A DNA stretch of 64,000 bases from assembly GCF_017916255.1 (NCBI RefSeq), contig NZ_CP072827.1:1364001-1428000 (forward strand). The letters are read 5' to 3'. A program made the translations under genes and the position numbers. Below the pieces are notes generated by a model. It was given only the letters and a program-made list of their open reading frames with translations. It had not been told where the DNA came from and searched no databases. The stretch comes from Streptomyces mobaraensis NBRC 13819 = DSM 40847 (GTDB lineage Bacteria; Actinomycetota; Actinomycetes; Streptomycetales; Streptomycetaceae). The number at the start of each line of letters is the position of its first letter. The stretch's first letter is position 1. This document shows positions 1-8,864 of this stretch, in pieces.

Positions 1-3000
1 GAATCGGCTTGCTCGGAACCGTCCGCCGGGGCGGGGGTGCCGGTCGAGGCAGGAGCAACGGCCGAGGCAGGGGCATCCGCCGGGACGGAGGCATCCGACT
101 GGGAAGCCGGGCCGGCCGGGGCAGATGCGCCGACCGAGACCGAAGCATCCGCTGAGGCGGAAGTGTCCGCCTCAGCAGACGAACCAGCCTGCTCGGCACC
201 GGCCGCCGAAACCGGGGCGCCGGTCGAGGCAAGGACATCCCCCGAGGTGGGGGCAACCGCCTGGGAAGCCGGATCGGCCGGGGCAGATGCGCCGACCGAG
301 ACCGAAGCATCCACTGAGGCGGGAGTATCCGCCTGAGCAGACGAACCAGCCTGCTCGGAACCGACCTCCGGGGCGGGGGTGCCGGTCGAGCCAGGAGCAA
401 CAGCCGAGGCAGGGGCATCCGCCGGAGCGGAGGCGTCTGCCTGAGGGGACAAACCGTCCTGCGCGGGTGCACCCACCGGGACAGAGGCGTCCGCCTGGGA
501 GGCCGAACCGGTCGGAACGGAAGCGCTCTCTGGGTCAGGGGTGCCGGCCGAGGCAGAGGCGTCCACAGGGACGGATCCGTCCCCCGGAACAGACCCACCA
601 GCCGAGGCAGGAGCCTCGACCGACGCGGACGCGTCCACCGCGGCAGACGCGTCCACCGAGGAAGGCGAACCGACCTGAACGGAAGCATCCCCCGGAACAG
701 ATCCACCGGCCGACGCAGAAGCATCGACCGACGCGGACGCATCCGCCGCAGCGGACGCATCCGCCTGAGGGGGCGAACCGGCCGGGGCAGAAGCGTCTGC
801 TGGAACAGGTGCACCAGCCGCAGCAGGACCGTCAGCCGAAGCGGCCGCATCCGCCGGGGAGGGCGCCCCGGCCTGGGCGGAGTCGTTGCCCGGGACGGGT
901 GCGTCGGCCGAGACAGGGACATCAACGGACTCGCCCGCTGCGGAGGGCGAACCGCCCTGAGCCGAAACGTCGCCCGGAACGGGTGCACCGGCCGCGGCCG
1001 GAACGTCAACGGACCCGACCCCTACGGAGGACGAACCACCCTGAGCCGAAAGGTCCCCCGGAACGGGTGCACCGGCCGAAGCAGACGGCGAACCACCCTG
1101 AGCCGAAACATCGCCCGGAGCAGGCGCACCGGTCGGGGCCGCAGCGTCGGCCGAGGCGGAAGCGTCCGCCGGAGCGGAGGTGTCCGTCGGGCCGGGTGCG
1201 CCCTCCGGGGCGGACGCATCGGTCGCCGCGGGGACGGCGGCGTCCGTCGGGGCGGCGGCGCCGACTTGAGAGAGGGAGCCGGTCTGGACGGGGACGGCAA
1301 CCGAGGCCGCGCCATCCGCCGGGGCGGGGACGCCTCCGTCGGCGGACGCCCCGGCCTGTGCGGAAGCATCGGCAGGAGCAGAGGGGGCGGCCGGAGCGGA
1401 AGCATCGGCCGGAGCGGGTGCGTCGGCCGAGGCAGGAACGGAAGGGGCGGCCGGGGCGGACGCGTCCGTCTGGGAGGGCGGGGTCGCCTGCGCGGGTGCG
1501 TCGGCCGGGGCGGGTACGGCCTGCGGCACGGAAGCGTCCGCCTGGGCCGGCGCGTCGGCCTCGACCGGAGCGCCTGACACGGCGGAAGTGCCGGTCGCGG
1601 CGGCCGCGTCGGCCTGCGCGGGGCCGCCCGCCGACCCGGTCGTGTCCTCCTGAGCGGGCGCGTCGGGCGCCACCGACGCGCCGGACTGGGCGGGGGCACC
1701 GGCGGCCTGGGCAGGTGCCTCCGTCGGCGCCGAGGCGTCGGCGGCCGGAGAGGAAGCGTCAGGCTGAGCCGACGCGCCCGTCGGTGCGGAGGCGTCAGCC
1801 TGTGCTGGTGCGTCAGCCGAGGCGGGAACACCAGGCCGAGCCGGTGCGGGCGCGTCCGCCTGAGGCGACGCGTCGGCCTGAACGGGCGCTCCGGACACGG
1901 CGGAAGCGTCAGGCTGCACGAGCGCGTCGGCCTGGACATGAGCCCCCGGCGCGGGCGCGGCGGTTTCGGTCGCGGTGGCCTGCTGCGCCTCCGCGTCGGG
2001 CGTGGCGGTCGCGGCGTCGGGCAGGGCATGCGCCGCGTCGGTCACCGTGGGCGTCCCGGCGGTCGCGGTCGCGTCCGTGGCGGTCGACGGGGCCCCGGCG
2101 TCCAGCGGAGCCGCCGGGGCCGGGACGGTCGCGTCCGCGAGCGGCGCCGCCTGCGGCATCTCGCCCGGTCCCGTCTCCTCCGACCCCATCTCCTCCGCAC
2201 CCGGGGTACGAGCCGGCGGAACGGTCTCCTGCGGGAGGGCTACGGCCTCGACGGGCCCCGCCGGCCCGGACTCCGCCGGCGTGCCCTGGGCGGGCACGGT
2301 CGCCGCGGGCCCGGCCTGGCCTGACGGGGCGTCAGCGAGCGCCGCGTCCGGAGGCGGTACGGTCCCGCCCGTGTTCTGCGGCGGGACGAAGGCCACGGCC
2401 GGCTCGGCCGCCGCGTCCGCCGCCTGCTCCGGCCGCTGTTCCTGGCCGTGGTGCTGCGGCTGGGCGTCCCATATGCCCGGCTGGGCCACCGGCCCCGCGT
2501 CGGCCTGCGAAGCGTCGAGGTACTCCGGGCCCGGGACCTGGCCCGCGGCCGGGGAGCCCGGGGGGTGCGGGACCGGGGAGCCGACCGGCTGCTGCGGGGC
2601 GGCCGGGCCGCGGTCCGCGAGGGAGCGCACGACGCCGCTGGACGACGGGTCGGGCGGGCCCATGTGGAGCGGGCGACGGGGCGCGGCGGGGGCGGCCGGC
2701 GGGGTGCGGACCTCTTCGAAGACGGCGGCGCCGGTGTCCCGGCCGCCCGTCTCGTGGGTGCCGCCCTGGATCGGCTGCTCGCTCCAGGCGCCCTGCGCGC
2801 CCGGCATCAGGAGCAGGTCGTCCTCGTCGGCGGCGTCCGGGTCGGCGAGGAACGCGTACGTGGACGGACCCGTGGTGGGGCGTCCGCGGGGCGCCTGCGG
2901 GACGGCGGGATGTGCCGGGATTCCGGTGTCGGCAGGAGCCGCGGCGTCCGCGGTGAGCGGGTGCCCGGGCGTCGCGCCTGCGTTCTCCGGCTGTCCCTCA

Positions 3001-3026
3001 TCCGGGAACCGGCCGGTGTCGGTCAT
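1..3026 (-). CDS. cobT: Giant Ala/Pro/Asp-rich repeat protein, probably the N-terminal extension of Streptomyces CobT (3' end outside window)
   Basis: The frame is open for 1,008 codons from ATG at 3026 to the window edge, with no stop. The first ~130 residues are non-repetitive and include an acidic stretch followed by LLLMPGAQGAWSEQP and later RRPLHMGPPVPD. From about residue 200 the protein is low-complexity Ala, Pro, Asp, Ser and Gln, made of imperfect ADASAPA-like units. In-frame DNA repeats of 108, 162 and 342 bp show recent expansion. Streptomyces CobT (nicotinate-nucleotide:dimethylbenzimidazole phosphoribosyltransferase, lower-ligand step of B12 synthesis) is, from memory, preceded by a variable Ala/Pro-rich extension with this start. 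The adjacent cobL fits. No catalytic domain is visible here, so the assignment is an inference. A GAGGGG ribosome site lies 5 nt before the ATG. Confidence 0.55.
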   Translation of the reverse strand, partial: MTDTGRFPDEGQPENAGATPGHPLTADAAAPADTGIPAHPAVPQAPRGRPTTGPSTYAFLADPDAADEDDLLLMPGAQGAWSEQPIQGGTHETGGRDTGAAVFEEVRTPPAAPAAPRRPLHMGPPDPSSSGVVRSLADRGPAAPQQPVGSPVPHPPGSPAAGQVPGPEYLDASQADAGPVAQPGIWDAQPQHHGQEQRPEQAADAAAEPAVAFVPPQNTGGTVPPPDAALADAPSGQAGPAATVPAQGTPAESGPAGPVEAVALPQETVPPARTPGAEEMGSEETGPGEMPQAAPLADATVPAPAAPLDAGAPSTATDATATAGTPTVTDAAHALPDAATATPDAEAQQATATETAAPAPGAHVQADALVQPDASAVSGAPVQADASPQADAPAPARPGVPASADAPAQADASAPTGASAQPDASSPAADASAPTEAPAQAAGAPAQSGASVAPDAPAQEDTTGSAGGPAQADAAAATGTSAVSGAPVEADAPAQADASVPQAVPAPADAPAQATPPSQTDASAPAAPSVPASADAPAPADASAPAAPSAPADASAQAGASADGGVPAPADGAASVAVPVQTGSLSQVGAAAPTDAAVPAATDASAPEGAPGPTDTSAPADASASADAAAPTGAPAPGDVSAQGGSPSASAGAPVPGDLSAQGGSSSVGVGSVDVPAAAGAPVPGDVSAQGGSPSAAGESVDVPVSADAPVPGNDSAQAGAPSPADAAASADGPAAAGAPVPADASAPAGSPPQADASAAADASASVDASASAGGSVPGDASVQVGSPSSVDASAAVDASASVEAPASAGGSVPGDGSVPVDASASAGTPDPESASVPTGSASQADASVPVGAPAQDGLSPQADASAPADAPASAVAPGSTGTPAPEVGSEQAGSSAQADTPASVDASVSVGASAPADPASQAVAPTSGDVLASTGAPVSAAGAEQAGSSAEADTSASADASVSVGASAPAGPASQSDASVPADAPASAVAPASTGTPAPADGSEQAD

Positions 3027-3043
3027 GCGTACCCCTCGCCCAT
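3023..3043 (-). CDS. Six-codon upstream ORF (MGEGYA) coupled to the repeat-protein gene
   Basis: An ATG preceded by a strong GGAAGGAG Shine-Dalgarno at 8 nt opens a six-codon frame. Its TGA overlaps the ATG of the next gene as ATGA. The better ribosome site therefore belongs to this mini-ORF rather than to the large gene, which suggests translational coupling or reinitiation. It could also be chance. Confidence 0.35.
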   Translation of the reverse strand: MGEGYA

Positions 3044-3268
3044 CGGTAGTGCTCCTTCCAACCGCTCACGCCCATAGCAAGAACGAGCGTCCAACTCTCG
3101 CGGCACGTTGCGTACCGCCCCGGTGCCACCCTGCCCTGAGCACCGCCAAAAAGGAGGGGCGTTCCGGACATTGGTGACTGTGGTCTTTGACACCGAGCCG
3201 CCGCACAACGATCCGCCAGCCTACCTTCCGTACGGCGTGTCGGGATCACGGGTGCGGACGGTCCGGGG

Positions 3269-4516
3269 TCACGGATGCGGACGGCGGCCGCTCAGCAGGA
3301 AGGTGACGGACCGCTCGGCTTCGGTCCAGTCGGCGGTGTCCAGGCGCACGGCCTGGAGCAGGGTGCATTCGACGGCGTACCCGCCCTCGGCGAGCGCCCG
3401 TCCGATGGCCTCGGCCTCGTCGCGGGTGACGGCGTGCGCCACGATGGCCTCGGGGCGGCGGTCGGCGCAGGCGGCGACGACAGGCGCCCCGCCGCCGCCG
3501 ACGCGGACGACGTCGGGTTCGGGCAGGTCCTCCAGGACGTGCGGCGCGGTGCCGTGCACGGTCTGGAGCTGGACGCCGTAGTGGCGGGCGGCGGCGAGGG
3601 TGCGGGCGCAGGCGTCGGCGTCGCGGTCGACGGCGATGACGGCCGCGCCGAACCGGGCGGCCTCGACGGCGGCGGCGCCGCTGCCGGAGCCGATGTCCCA
3701 GACGAGGTCGCCGACGCGGGGGGCGAGCCGGGCGAGTTGGGCGGCGCGCAGTTCGGTGCCCTCGCCCTCGCCGAGGACGGTGCCGTAGGCGCCGCCGGGC
3801 AGGGCCCAGCCGCGCGGGCCGGGGAGCCGGCCGGGGTCGCGGCCGGCGATCCAGCCGCCGGCGCGCTGGCCGGGGACGGCGGGGGCGGCGGGAGTGTCAT
3901 CGGGGCCCGTCCCGGTCCCGCCGATGACGATGACGACGTTGGGGTCGCTCCAGGTGTGGTCGGCGACCTTGTCGGAGGTCAGGACGGTGACGCGCTCGCG
4001 GGCGGTGCCCAGTTGCTCGCAGATGACGAACGTGCGGTGGACCGGGCCGAGCAGCAGGGCCAGTTCGGCGGGTCCGGCGCCGGGCGAGGTGAGGACGGCG
4101 ACCTTGGGGTGGGCGCGGCAGACGTTGACGGCCCGTCGCAGGTCGCGGCTGTGGGCGACGACGATCTGGGCGTCGTCCCACGGCATGCCGGCCCGGGCGA
4201 AGGCGGCGGCGACGGAGGAGACGGCGGGCACCACCTCGACCTCCAGGCCGTGCTCGGGGGCGCGCAGGGCGCGGACGACCCCGAAGAAGCCCGGGTCTCC
4301 GTCGGCGAGGACGACGGCGGTGCCGCGGTGCCGGGCGATGCGGCGGGCGGCGAGGTCGACGCTGCCGAGCCGGACGCGTTCGGCGGTGGGCGGGATCTCG
4401 GGCAGCGCCAGGTGGTGCGCGGCTCCGGCGACGAGGGTGGCGGCGCCCACGGCGGAGCGGGCCGCCTCCGTCAGCGGTGAGCCGTCCCATCCGATCACCG
4501 TGACCCGGTCGGCCAT
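3269..4516 (-). CDS. cobL: Precorrin-6Y C5,15-methyltransferase (decarboxylating), CbiE-CbiT fusion
   Basis: The 415-residue cytoplasmic enzyme of cobalamin synthesis methylates C5 and C15 of the corrin ring from SAM and decarboxylates the C12 side chain. The N-terminal half (about residues 1-200) is a CbiE tetrapyrrole methylase beginning MADRVTVIGWDG, with GDPGFFG. The C-terminal half (about 225-415) is a CbiT Rossmann methyltransferase with the SAM motif WDIGSGSGAAAVE. The start is placed at 4516 because AGGAG lies 11 nt upstream and the family begins there; a frame extending to 4666 is unlikely to be translated. It is the normal length for the fusion. It points the same way as the probable cobT beyond a 242-bp gap. 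I see no B12-box riboswitch in that gap. Confidence 0.9.
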   Translation of the reverse strand: MADRVTVIGWDGSPLTEAARSAVGAATLVAGAAHHLALPEIPPTAERVRLGSVDLAARRIARHRGTAVVLADGDPGFFGVVRALRAPEHGLEVEVVPAVSSVAAAFARAGMPWDDAQIVVAHSRDLRRAVNVCRAHPKVAVLTSPGAGPAELALLLGPVHRTFVICEQLGTARERVTVLTSDKVADHTWSDPNVVIVIGGTGTGPDDTPAAPAVPGQRAGGWIAGRDPGRLPGPRGWALPGGAYGTVLGEGEGTELRAAQLARLAPRVGDLVWDIGSGSGAAAVEAARFGAAVIAVDRDADACARTLAAARHYGVQLQTVHGTAPHVLEDLPEPDVVRVGGGGAPVVAACADRRPEAIVAHAVTRDEAEAIGRALAEGGYAVECTLLQAVRLDTADWTEAERSVTFLLSGRRPHP

Positions 4517-4705
4517 CGTCGTCTGTCTCCTGGGGGTGTCTCGGGGAGCCCCGTGGCGGGACTTCCAAGGCTGGGATGTCAACGGTGCCAGGGCGAGGGT
4601 GCCGAGGCGGGGGTCCCGCTCCTGCGCGGCGGGCATGGTGAGAGTACCCCGGCAGGTCCGGACCACCGTCCGGAACGCGGGGCGGATGGTTGCGCGCGGG
4701 GGGCG

Positions 4706-5362
4706 TCAGCGCCAGCCGGGCGACCAGCCGGGGAACGCGGCGGCGTAGCCGGTGCCGTCCCCGGTGTGCTGTTCACGCACCTCGTCGAGGTCCTCGGGGA
4801 GCAGGCTCCAGACGATGAGGTCGGTGCGGATGTCGGTCCAGCCGCCGTCCTCGGTGCGGCTGCGCGCTATCCAGGCGTTGCGGAGGACGCCCTCGCTGAT
4901 GCAGCCGATCTTCTGGGCGACCTGCTGGGAGGCGGTGTTGTCGGCGGCGGTGCGGAGTTCGAGGCGTTCGAACTTCTGGTCCCGGAAGAGCCACTGGGCG
5001 ACGGCGAGCACGGATTCGCAGGCGTAGCCCTCGCCGCGGGCCCAGGGGGCGGTGACGTAGGCGATCTCGCTGGAGAGGGTGTGCCAGTCGGTGTGCTGGA
5101 GGCGCACGGTGCCGACGAGGCGGTGGGTGAGGAACTCGGTGACCGCAAAGACGATTCCGCGTCCCGAGGCGCGTTCGCCGGGGGCGATCCTCAGGACCCA
5201 GTCGCGGGCGTCGGCGGTGGTGTACGGGTGCGGGGCGGACGTCCACGCGGTGATGAGCTCGTCGTTCATCATCTCCGTGAGCGCGGGGACGTCCGTCGCG
5301 TCGAACGGGCGCAGCACCAGCCGGTCCGTACTGATGGAGATGTCCGGAAAGGTGGAAGTCAT
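4706..5362 (-). CDS. GNAT-family N-acetyltransferase (RimJ/RimL type)
   Basis: 218 residues. The start region (TDRLVLRPFDATDVPAL) and the C-terminal AQKIGCISEGVLRNAWI-like block are typical of RimJ/RimL GNAT enzymes, which move acetyl from acetyl-CoA to amines or protein N termini. The substrate cannot be read from sequence. The start at 5362 has GGAGCAGCGC directly upstream; an in-frame extension to 5479 lacks family similarity. It is a single gene downstream of the metNIQ terminator. Confidence 0.8.
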   Translation of the reverse strand: MTSTFPDISISTDRLVLRPFDATDVPALTEMMNDELITAWTSAPHPYTTADARDWVLRIAPGERASGRGIVFAVTEFLTHRLVGTVRLQHTDWHTLSSEIAYVTAPWARGEGYACESVLAVAQWLFRDQKFERLELRTAADNTASQQVAQKIGCISEGVLRNAWIARSRTEDGGWTDIRTDLIVWSLLPEDLDEVREQHTGDGTGYAAAFPGWSPGWR

Positions 5363-5499
5363 GCGCTGCTCCAACGCCGGAGGGGGTTCCCCGCGCTCCG
5401 TGCGGGCGCGGGGAGGGTGGCCGGGTTCCGTCCCGGCGGTCGCGCCGGTCTCGGGTGCACCAGCATGCAGTATGGCCACAGTGGTGCGCCAAGCGCGGC

Positions 5500-5530
5500 G
5501 GCCCCGCGCACGCGTGGCGTGTGCGGGGCC
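5500..5530 (-). terminator. Strong hairpin terminator downstream of metQ
   Basis: GGCCCCGC/GCGGGGCC forms a perfect 8-bp outer stem, extended by six more pairs (one G-U) around a GTG loop. It lies about 100 nt past the metQ stop and before the GNAT gene. There is no U-tract, as is usual in Streptomyces. Confidence 0.65.
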
Positions 5531-5631
5531 TGCGTCCGCCGAGACGGCTGAGAGTACCGGCGGTTCCTGCGCTGCGCAGGGCGGGCGGCACGATCCGGCG
5601 TCCGTTTCGGCCGGGGCCGTCCGTTCGGGCG

Positions 5632-6501
5632 TCAGCTCTTGGCGGGGCCGAAGGCCGGGATGACGGCCCCGTTGCTGAACTTCTCCTCGATGAACTTCTT
5701 GACCTCGTCGGAGTTGAGCAGCTTGGCGAGCTTGACGATGCGCGGGTCCTGCTCGTTGCCCTTCTTCACGGCGAGGAAGTTGGCGTAGGGGTTGCCCTCG
5801 GCCTTCTCCAGGGCCAGGGAGTCCTTGGCCGGGTTGAGCTTGGCGCCGATGGCGAAGTTGCCGTTGATGACGGCGGCGTCCACGTCGGCGAGGCGGGGCG
5901 GGATCTGGGCCGCCTCGATCTCGGTGAACTTGACGCCCTTGGCGTCCTTGACGTCCTTCAGGGTGGCGGAGGCGCCCACGCCGTCCTTGAGCTCGATGAC
6001 GTTGTTGTCGGCGAGCAGCTTGAGCGCGCGGCCCTCGTTGGTGGCGTCGTTGGGGACGGCGATGGTGGCGCCCTCGCCGAGGTCGGAGACCTTCTTGACC
6101 TTCTTGGAGTAGAGGCCGAGCGGCTCGATCTCGACGTTGACGACCGGGACGATGTCCGTCTTGTTCTTCTTGTTGAAGTCGTCGAGGTATGGCTTGTGCT
6201 GGAAGAAGTTGCCGTCGACCTCGCCGTTCTGGACGGTCGTGTTGGGCGCGTTGTAGTCGTTGTACTGCTTCACCTCCAGCTTCAGGCCGGCGTCCTTGGC
6301 GAGGTGGTCGCGGACGTACTCGAGGATGACGCTGTGCGGCGTGGGGCTGGCGGCGATGATCAGCTTGGCCGCCGGGTCCGCGTCCTTGCCCTTCTTGGTG
6401 GAGGACGAGGAGGTGTCGGAGGGGGCGCTGCAGGCGCTCAGGCCGAGGGTGAGTGCGGCGGCAGCGGCGACGGCGGCGGTGAGCTTGAGGGTGGTACGCA
6501 C
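5632..6501 (-). CDS. metQ: Methionine ABC transporter substrate-binding lipoprotein (NlpA/MetQ family)
   Basis: 289 residues. A lipoprotein signal peptide with lipobox LSAC (Cys near residue 24) is followed by a Ser/Lys-rich tether and an NlpA domain, with AASPTPHSVILEYV near the start and a conserved region around NYDYNAP-like YNDYNAPN. It captures D- or L-methionine outside the membrane and delivers it to MetNI. It is the last gene of metN-metI-metQ, 97 bp after metI, with a hairpin in that gap that could uncouple its mRNA level. Binding-protein genes are often expressed more than their permeases. Confidence 0.9.
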   Translation of the reverse strand: MRTTLKLTAAVAAAAALTLGLSACSAPSDTSSSSTKKGKDADPAAKLIIAASPTPHSVILEYVRDHLAKDAGLKLEVKQYNDYNAPNTTVQNGEVDGNFFQHKPYLDDFNKKNKTDIVPVVNVEIEPLGLYSKKVKKVSDLGEGATIAVPNDATNEGRALKLLADNNVIELKDGVGASATLKDVKDAKGVKFTEIEAAQIPPRLADVDAAVINGNFAIGAKLNPAKDSLALEKAEGNPYANFLAVKKGNEQDPRIVKLAKLLNSDEVKKFIEEKFSNGAVIPAFGPAKS

Positions 6502-6570
6502 GAAGAGTGCCTCTTTCTTGTTCTCACGAGGTGTTGCCGCCCGGCAAAGGGTCCGGGCTCGTGGTGTCCT

Positions 6571-6591
6571 CGGGGCCGTCGATGGGCCCCG
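6571..6591 (-). terminator. Intercistronic hairpin between metI and metQ
   Basis: CGGGGCC/GGCCCCG forms a 7-bp stem with a 7-nt loop, 8 nt downstream of the metI stop. It may be a partial terminator or an mRNA stabilising structure that adjusts metQ relative to metNI. Confidence 0.4.
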
Positions 6592-6598
6592 CGGAGAT

Positions 6599-7396
6599 TC
6601 AGGGAGCGTCGACAGCCGCCTTGGGCTGGTCGGCGGCGTCGGCAGTCCGCTGGGGGGGGACAGCCGTGGTGTCCGCGGCCTTCGCGGCCTGCGGGGTGCG
6701 GCGCAGGCGCCACAGGCCGACGGGCGCGGACTGACGTCCGGTGCGCCGGGCGAGGCGGCGGACGGTCAGGTCGCCGGCGATCTGGACTACGGTGACGATG
6801 ATGACGAGCAGCACGATGGTGATGTTCATCAGCTCGTGCTCCTGCCGCTGGTAGCCGTAGTTGATAGCGACCGCGCCGAGCCCGCCGCCGCCGACGGCAC
6901 CCGCCATGGCGGAGTAGCCGATGAGGGCGATCACGGTGGTGGTCAGGCCGGCCACGAGCGAGGCCAGGGCCTGCGGGAGCAGCACCTTGAAGATGATCGT
7001 CCAGGTGCCGCCGCCCATCGCCTGGACAGCCTCGATCAGTCCGCCGTCGACCTCGCGCAGGGAGGTCTCGACCAGCCGGGCGAAGAAGGGGATGGCGCCG
7101 ATGGTGAGGGCGACGACGGCGGCGCTCGGGCCGATCGACGTGCCGATGACCAGGCGGCTGAAGGGGATCAGCCAGACGATCAGGATGATGAACGGCACCG
7201 ATCTGGCGATGTTCACCACCACGCCGATGACCCTGTTGACCACGACGTTCCGGATGAGTCCGCCGCGGTCGGTCAGATAGAGCAGGATGCCCAGCGGCAG
7301 ACCGCCCACGACCGTCCAGACCGCGGACCACCACACCATGAAGAGGGTGTCGAGACAGCCGTCGCGCAGCAGTGGCTGCATCTCGTTCCAGGTCAC
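6599..7396 (-). CDS. metI: Methionine ABC transporter permease
   Basis: 265 residues with five to six hydrophobic segments and the cytoplasmic coupling loop EAVQAMGGGTWTIIFKVL near the middle, the EAA-like motif of MetI permeases. It forms the membrane channel driven by MetN. The GTG start overlaps the metN stop as GTGA, so the two are translationally coupled. The C-terminal ~40 residues are a charged, Ala/Pro-rich extension beyond the usual ~220-residue family length. Confidence 0.92.
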   Translation of the reverse strand: MTWNEMQPLLRDGCLDTLFMVWWSAVWTVVGGLPLGILLYLTDRGGLIRNVVVNRVIGVVVNIARSVPFIILIVWLIPFSRLVIGTSIGPSAAVVALTIGAIPFFARLVETSLREVDGGLIEAVQAMGGGTWTIIFKVLLPQALASLVAGLTTTVIALIGYSAMAGAVGGGGLGAVAINYGYQRQEHELMNITIVLLVIIVTVVQIAGDLTVRRLARRTGRQSAPVGLWRLRRTPQAAKAADTTAVPPQRTADAADQPKAAVDAP

Positions 7397-8448
7397 TTGG
7401 CACCTTCCTTAAGGAGGGCGTCGGCCGCGGCCTCCGCACCGGCGGTCACGGGCGCCACCTCGACCTGGAGGCCCTGCTCGCGCAGGAAGCCGATGGGGAC
7501 CACGTTCTCCTCGAAGCGGCCGGGCAGCTCGATGCGCATCCGGCCGACCTGGCGGCCGGCGACGGTGTCCATCGCGGCGCCGAGGATCGAGATGTCGATG
7601 TTGTACGTGCGGGAGAGCTGCGAGATGACCGGCTGGGTGGCCGCGTCGCCGTGGAAGGTGACGTCCACGACCGTGCGGTCGGGGCCGGACGGCTCGCCGC
7701 CCACCGGGAACAGCTCGGTCGCCAGCTCGGAGCCGGGCGTGGCCAGCAGCTCGGCGACGGTGCCGGACTCCAGCACCCGGCCCCCCTTCATCAGGGCCGC
7801 GGAGTCGCAGATGGACTTGACGACGTCCATCTCGTGGGTGATCAGCAGCACGGTCAGGCCGAGCTGCCGGTTGAGGTCGCGCAGCAGCTGGAGGATCGAG
7901 CGGGTGGTCTCCGGGTCGAGCGCGGACGTCGACTCGTCGGAGAGCAGCACCTTGGGGTCGCCGGCCAGGGCGCGGGCGATGCCGACGCGCTGCTTCTGGC
8001 CGCCGGAGAGCTGGCCCGGGTACGCCTTGGCCTTGTCGGCGAGGCCGACCAGGTCCAGCAGCTCCAGGGCCTTGCGGGAGCGCTCCTTGCCGGACAGGCC
8101 GAGGATCTCCAGCGGGAGCTCCACATTGGCCTGGACGGTCCGCGAGGACAGCAGGTTGAAGTGCTGGAAGACCATGCCGATGCGGCTGCGCGCCTGCCGG
8201 AGGGCGGCGCCGGCGCGCGGGCCGCGGCCGGCGAGCGCCGTGAGGTCCTGGCCGGCGACGGTGACCGTGCCGGACGTGGGCCGCTCCAGCAGGTTGACGC
8301 AGCGGATGAGCGTGGACTTGCCGGCGCCGCTCTGGCCGATGACGCCGTACACCTCGCCCTCCCGCACGTGCAGGTCGACGCCGTCGAGGGCGGTGACCTC
8401 GCGGCCGCGTGAGCGGTAGACCTTTGTCAGGCCCGTAGTGGTGATCAC
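7393..8448 (-). CDS. metN: Methionine ABC transporter ATP-binding protein
   Basis: 351 residues. It has Walker A GQSGAGKS, signature LSGGQKQR, Walker B KVLLSDE and H-loop LLITHEMD, followed by a C-terminal NIL regulatory domain (about 270-340) that in the family binds methionine and inhibits transport. I chose GTG at 8448 (start MITTTGLTKVY) because family members begin there; a GTG 15 nt upstream at 8463 is also possible. First gene of metNIQ. No S-box or SAM-IV riboswitch pattern was recognised upstream; a Met/Cys-rich leader ORF lies about 210 nt away. Confidence 0.92.
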   Translation of the reverse strand: MITTTGLTKVYRSRGREVTALDGVDLHVREGEVYGVIGQSGAGKSTLIRCVNLLERPTSGTVTVAGQDLTALAGRGPRAGAALRQARSRIGMVFQHFNLLSSRTVQANVELPLEILGLSGKERSRKALELLDLVGLADKAKAYPGQLSGGQKQRVGIARALAGDPKVLLSDESTSALDPETTRSILQLLRDLNRQLGLTVLLITHEMDVVKSICDSAALMKGGRVLESGTVAELLATPGSELATELFPVGGEPSGPDRTVVDVTFHGDAATQPVISQLSRTYNIDISILGAAMDTVAGRQVGRMRIELPGRFEENVVPIGFLREQGLQVEVAPVTAGAEAAADALLKEGAK

Positions 8449-8659
8449 AGGGGTTTCCGTCACTGTCGAGTGCGCGGCTTGTGGGGCGCCGGCGCACGGG
8501 AATTCATTGCGGAACGCGGCGTGGGATCCCGTCGGCGGCCGTCGTGTCGGCGGCGGTGGCGGGGATCCGGTGTCGCGGAGGGTGGAGAGCGGGCGGTCCG
8601 GCGATGGACGCGGGCTCTACGGGTCTCGCTTCGGGGCGCGAGGCTCGGAACGGGGGCCC

Positions 8660-8749
8660 TCAGCGGTCACACATTCGACACATGCGACGAGCAGCACCGG
8701 GCGTCGTCATCGCCTCGGTCGCAGAGATGCGGGTGCTCGTCGTGGTCAT
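8660..8749 (-). CDS. Candidate leader peptide of the metNIQ operon ending in Met-Cys-Arg-Met-Cys
   Basis: A 29-residue frame on the operon strand, 211 nt before metN. An inner ATG at 8710 would give 16 residues. It ends ARRMCRMCDR just before the stop, an enrichment in Met and Cys codons at the position where leader-peptide attenuators sense amino-acid supply. No clear Shine-Dalgarno precedes either ATG and no classic terminator/antiterminator pair was seen. The family of such Streptomyces leader peptides is known; this one is inferred. Confidence 0.4.
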   Translation of the reverse strand: MTTTSTRISATEAMTTPGAARRMCRMCDR

Positions 8750-8864
8750 GCGGGCAAGTAAAACAGACGTACGCGCGAACAGGCCAAGGTTGTCCGAATG
8801 GCGGACATCCTCGGTCACCCCGTGGACAGTGCGGGCCGGGCGCGGCGGGCGCGCGGGGGCCGTC

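Noticed and set aside
125..2956. A 943-codon Arg/Pro-rich frame on the plus strand
   Set aside because: It is the antisense of the Ala/Pro/Asp repeat gene. Its composition is what reversed GCx and GAx codons give, and it has no ribosome site or family similarity.
1..3026. CRISPR-like array in the repeat region
   Set aside because: Repeats are in-frame coding variants without constant repeat length and unique spacers. No cas genes are present.
1975..3177. Ala/Ser/Gly-rich plus-strand frame of 400 codons
   Set aside because: Same repeat DNA read on the other strand; it runs through the start and upstream region of the minus-strand gene.
3027..3268. Cobalamin riboswitch before the putative cobT
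   Set aside because: No B12 box-like sequence is seen in the 242-bp gap.
8449..8660. SAM riboswitch before metN
   Set aside because: No S-box or SAM-IV conserved core could be recognised on the minus strand. A covariance-model scan would decide.
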